DNA of 24,007 nucleotides, from the IMG/VR virus record IMGVR_UViG_3300025141_000746, positions 1-24,007 of that record; one strand, written 5' to 3'. How positions within the stretch are numbered: position 1 is the first letter of the stretch; the number at the start of each line of letters is the position of its first letter. The translations under genes and the position numbers were made by a program. Shown piece after piece: positions 21,678-24,007 of the stretch. The notes under the pieces were generated by a model. The model saw only the letters and a program-made list of their open reading frames with translations. It was not told the origin of the DNA and did no database searches. Source of the stretch: a virus.

Positions 21678-22802
21678 TCATTTATTCAAACCTGCTAAAC
21701 GCAGCATACGACCCATATTTGGATCGATTGTTGCCTCGTTGTTTTTCTTAGAGTTGAGTAGGAGCGAAGTAGGTCTCTGTACTGCTTCACGAAGTGTCTG
21801 TGGACGAGTACGACGATTAGTCGAGGATCCCACTGCGTTTTGAACAGTTTCAAAAATCATACTTGCTTCTTCAACAGAATTGGCAGATTGAACAGCTTCG
21901 ACAATTTGTGTTTTTTGTCGCTCATTCAAGGAGGCGCTGTTTAATGCCTTGTTTTGATAAACAAGCTTGGCGTTTGCCAAGTTCAACTTAGTAAGCTGAT
22001 CCTTGGCTTCCTTAACAAGAGCACGAAGCTCTTGATTGGATTCTGTAAGTTTTGAGATCTTTGTCTCAAATAAATCTGTGTCGGGCACCACATCAACGGT
22101 TCCCATACTTTCGTCACCCTCTTCGTCTTCGTCGAGGTGGGCGGCGCTAGCGGCGGCCATGGCATCGTTGTTGGCTTGCTCGACGCTGTTGTCAGCGGAG
22201 TTAACAGATGCCCAGCCCTGCGGGCGCGGGGTCATATCTACAACCAACTCTTCGATAAGATCAGCAAGCATCTCTTCTGTAATGTTGATGTCTTCATCTT
22301 CTTCCAAGGACATCGATGATGGCGCGGATCGAGTTTTAAGATCTTCGTCCTCGTCGGAGTCTTGTTTGACAGCTGCCTGTGTTACTGGCTCATCTTCTAG
22401 TCCGGCTTCAGCGGGAGAGTCAATATCCAAGTAACCAGAGCCCTCTTCCAGAGCAATCTCGTCTGCCATGGCTGTGGCATCTATTAGATCATCTCCACCG
22501 ACAGCTTCGTCTTCTTCTTCAAGACGCTGTTTGAGTGCATCAAAATCGATTTCTATGATCTCTTCGGGAGCGACGGCCTCAAGCTCTTCATTTTCATAAG
22601 CCATGGGAACGTCATCGAGGAACTCTACGAGATCCGGGTCGACAGTATCGTCGGCCCCGCCGAGGTCTTGCTCTAATAGGCTGTCGAGTGCTCTCTTTAC
22701 CTCGCCAGAATATCTCTCTAGCACAGTATTCTCAGCATTCTTAAGGGCGGCCTCTTTGAGGGCTTTGGCATCTACGATTGCTTCTTCTAATAGTGAAGAC
22801 AT
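21678..22802 (-). CDS. Prohead core scaffold protein (gp22-like)
   Basis: 374 residues, very acidic (long runs of Glu and Asp between 40 and 240) and mostly helical. The C-terminal ~125 residues carry the gp22-family pattern: KLTESNQELRALVKEAKDQL, then KLNLANAKLVYQNKALNS, LNERQKTQIVEAVQSANSVEEA, RTRPQTLREAVQRPTS and MGRMLRLAGL. Coiled coil is likely at about 250-285. gp22 forms the inner core that shapes the prohead and is destroyed by the prohead protease; many LxE sites are present. Position directly before the capsid gene is that of T4 22-23. T4 gp22 has 269 residues, the extra length being the acidic middle. The start is ATG with SD GGAG after a 6-bp leader hairpin. No protease (gp21) gene is seen in the window. 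Confidence 0.85.
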   Translation of the reverse strand: MSSLLEEAIVDAKALKEAALKNAENTVLERYSGEVKRALDSLLEQDLGGADDTVDPDLVEFLDDVPMAYENEELEAVAPEEIIEIDFDALKQRLEEEDEAVGGDDLIDATAMADEIALEEGSGYLDIDSPAEAGLEDEPVTQAAVKQDSDEDEDLKTRSAPSSMSLEEDEDINITEEMLADLIEELVVDMTPRPQGWASVNSADNSVEQANNDAMAAASAAHLDEDEEGDESMGTVDVVPDTDLFETKISKLTESNQELRALVKEAKDQLTKLNLANAKLVYQNKALNSASLNERQKTQIVEAVQSANSVEEASMIFETVQNAVGSSTNRRTRPQTLREAVQRPTSLLLNSKKNNEATIDPNMGRMLRLAGLNK

Positions 22803-22817
22803 AAAATTAACTCCAGA

Positions 22818-22843
22818 TCTGATGACTTATCAGAAATAAATAG
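22818..22843 (-). promoter_or_regulatory. CTATTTATT motif and leader hairpin before scaffold gene
   Basis: CTATTTATT (22835-22843, minus strand) lies 32 bases before the scaffold ATG. Directly after it the leader forms TCTGAT-AAGTC-ATCAGA (22818-22834), then the SD GGAG. If transcription starts just downstream of the motif, the hairpin would be at the very 5' end of the mRNA, as in stabilised phage messages. Confidence 0.5.
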
Positions 22844-22893
22844 TTCGTAAGAGTGGGAAATGACTAATAGTTGTGATTTAGGATCTTTTGAAG

Positions 22894-23766
22894 CTAACCG
22901 GCTCCACCATTCTGCCCACCAAGGCGAAGGATCCTGACGGATGAGAAGTAGTTGTAGAAGGCAGTCCCGGAGGACACCTTGAAGGCTGCGAGGGCGAGCC
23001 TGAGTTCAGACGGCTTAAGCCCCCAGGCGGGCTCTGTGGATTGCCCGTATGTATTCACCGTCACGGCCCCAGCCTGCACCCAGCACCGCTGAGAATTGAT
23101 GTCCACCAGCGGAACAGCGCTGGTGTCTGTCGATGTTGAATGGGCACAGATCGCATTTCCTCCAGTGAAATACAAGACAAGCTCCATACTCCTGGGCTTG
23201 CTCTCCGACAAAGCGCCAGAATACGTCGTAACGGATTGCTGGGTTGGATTCCCGCTTACCTGCCAAGCCCTTGTATTGACCGAGCTGTAGTAAGTCCGAT
23301 AGTTAAGCCATTTGCTCACCGCTTTGAGGTCGGCGCCGGGTTGGTACAGAACAACCGCGTATCCGTCATACTGTGCGGCAGGGGTAACGGGCTCGTCGGT
23401 GAAGGCTTGAACGCAGATGACATCCCTGCTCGTTAGGTCTGGGATGCAGTCCGTCAGGGCTACCGTGAGACAGGGAGAGTCTAAGCCCTCATTCCAGGTG
23501 TTGGTGCCAGTTGCTGGGGTGACCTTGAGCCCAGAGCCGGCGACCCACTCGAGCGTACCGATAGCGTCGTCGGTATCTCCCGTGTCGTCCTCCTCAGCGG
23601 TCCATGTCGCGGTAGCCCCGTCAGCATTCCGCGTTCCAAGACTAAACGTCTCGTTGTGGGCGATCGCAGCAGAACTCTGCGTGGTGAAGTCTACGGAGTA
23701 CTCCTCGTACCAGTCGTCGTAGTCCACGGAGGAAATAACTCCGGCGATAGTTTTAATATTAGCCAT
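22894..23766 (-). CDS. Beta-rich protein, possible head decoration or fibre
   Basis: 290 residues from the chosen start, not recognised as a named family. It is rich in Ser, Thr, Gly, Ala, Tyr and Trp with alternating strands and almost no helix. The C-terminal LKPSELRLALAAFKVSSGTAFYNYF followed by SSVRILRL is typical of the closing strands of a lectin-like (concanavalin-type) jelly roll. There is no signal peptide. Start choice: the longest frame begins at 23799 (MSETSRI...), but its only SD-like sequence touches the ATG, whereas ATG 23766 (MANIK) has GGAG five bases before it. Codons look more GC-rich than in the replication genes. Lying just before the scaffold gene, it may be an outer capsid or fibre protein. 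This is inference. Confidence 0.55.
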   Translation of the reverse strand: MANIKTIAGVISSVDYDDWYEEYSVDFTTQSSAAIAHNETFSLGTRNADGATATWTAEEDDTGDTDDAIGTLEWVAGSGLKVTPATGTNTWNEGLDSPCLTVALTDCIPDLTSRDVICVQAFTDEPVTPAAQYDGYAVVLYQPGADLKAVSKWLNYRTYYSSVNTRAWQVSGNPTQQSVTTYSGALSESKPRSMELVLYFTGGNAICAHSTSTDTSAVPLVDINSQRCWVQAGAVTVNTYGQSTEPAWGLKPSELRLALAAFKVSSGTAFYNYFSSVRILRLGGQNGGAG

Positions 23767-23804
23767 ATCTACTCCATTTATTCTCGATGTTTCAGACATC
23801 CCTA

Positions 23805-23861
23805 TTAACCAATTTCCACATATGTACTGTCCGGATCAGTGTTTTTCTCTTTATAAGTCAT
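23805..23861 (-). CDS. Possible 18-residue peptide ORF
   Basis: ATG at 23861 with a good SD (AGGAG, spacing eight), followed by MTYKEKNTDPDSTYVEIG and TAA. The stop is six bases before the AATAGGGATG that opens the longer reading of the next gene. The length is small and there is no family match. It may be translated alone, act as a leader peptide, or be chance; the good ribosome-binding site is the only support. Confidence 0.3.
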   Translation of the reverse strand: MTYKEKNTDPDSTYVEIG

Positions 23862-24007
23862 GACGCGGTCTCCTAAGTACGCGCATTTTAGTAAAAGTTG
23901 TTACAATGTTCATGGTTGCGCCTGCTAAGTGATAATACACCCGGGTGCTTAAACATGCTTTTAGGTTAGATGGTCTAAGATCATAGGAAGGAGATGCATC
24001 ACTCGTT
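23862..24007. other. Non-coding right end of window
   Basis: No convincing gene. The stretch contains a 10-bp palindrome, CACCCGGGTG, at 23938-23947, and at 23985-23993 a plus-strand AGGAAGGAG that looks like a ribosome-binding site. The ATG at 23994 is too close to use it, so any plus-strand gene would have to begin past 24001. No promoter could be assigned with confidence. Confidence 0.3.

Noticed and set aside
23985-23996. Plus-strand gene start at ATG 23994
   Set aside because: The ATG directly touches the SD-like AGGAAGGAG, and the window ends 11 bases later, so no coding frame can be judged.

Overview
The window looks like part of the genome of a T4-type contractile-tailed phage (myovirus), probably assembled from an environmental sample and probably infecting a Gram-negative bacterium. 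All convincing genes lie on the minus strand, are tightly packed and mostly carry good Shine-Dalgarno (SD) sequences. There is no tRNA, CRISPR array, integrase, insertion sequence or rRNA. The combination of T4-like head and tail proteins with a small family-A DNA polymerase recalls distant T4 relatives ('far-T4' phages such as Rhodothermus phage RM378) more than T4 itself. That placement is an inference.

Reading in the direction of transcription (right to left): a possible 18-codon ORF and a 290-residue beta-rich, probably virion, protein (23861-22894); the gp22-like prohead scaffold (22802-21678); the gp23-like major capsid protein (21647-19893) with a strong terminator; a gp13-like neck protein (19801-18533); a probable neck or tail-completion protein (18528-17584); an oversized tail sheath (17519-14631); the tail tube (14564-13941); a gp26-type tail assembly chaperone (13874-13011) that appears to continue by programmed +1 frameshifting into a second frame (to 12824); a terminator; a 105-residue protein; the 1056-residue tape measure protein (12424-9254); then three baseplate proteins: a tube-cap/initiator-like protein, a gp53-like LysM protein and a large hub-like protein (9205-4991). 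After these comes an unrecognised 434-residue protein (4988-3684).

The left 3.7 kb changes function without changing strand: an exonuclease-less family-A DNA polymerase (3674-2487), a 75-residue unknown protein, a MazG-like nucleotide pyrophosphohydrolase, a divergent tubulin/FtsZ-family protein (1952-1101), a gp32-type single-stranded DNA-binding protein (1069-293) and a small Hc1-type histone-like protein (232-44). The first four are translationally coupled through 4-base stop/start overlaps.

The most notable signals are the FtsZ/tubulin-like protein with unusual nucleotide-binding and catalytic loops, the probable +1 frameshift that joins two tail-chaperone reading frames at a T7 run, a recurrent CTATTTA motif in front of six structural transcription units (often directly after a terminator, hence a late-promoter candidate), and a duplicated hairpin 3' of two neighbouring DNA-binding-protein genes.
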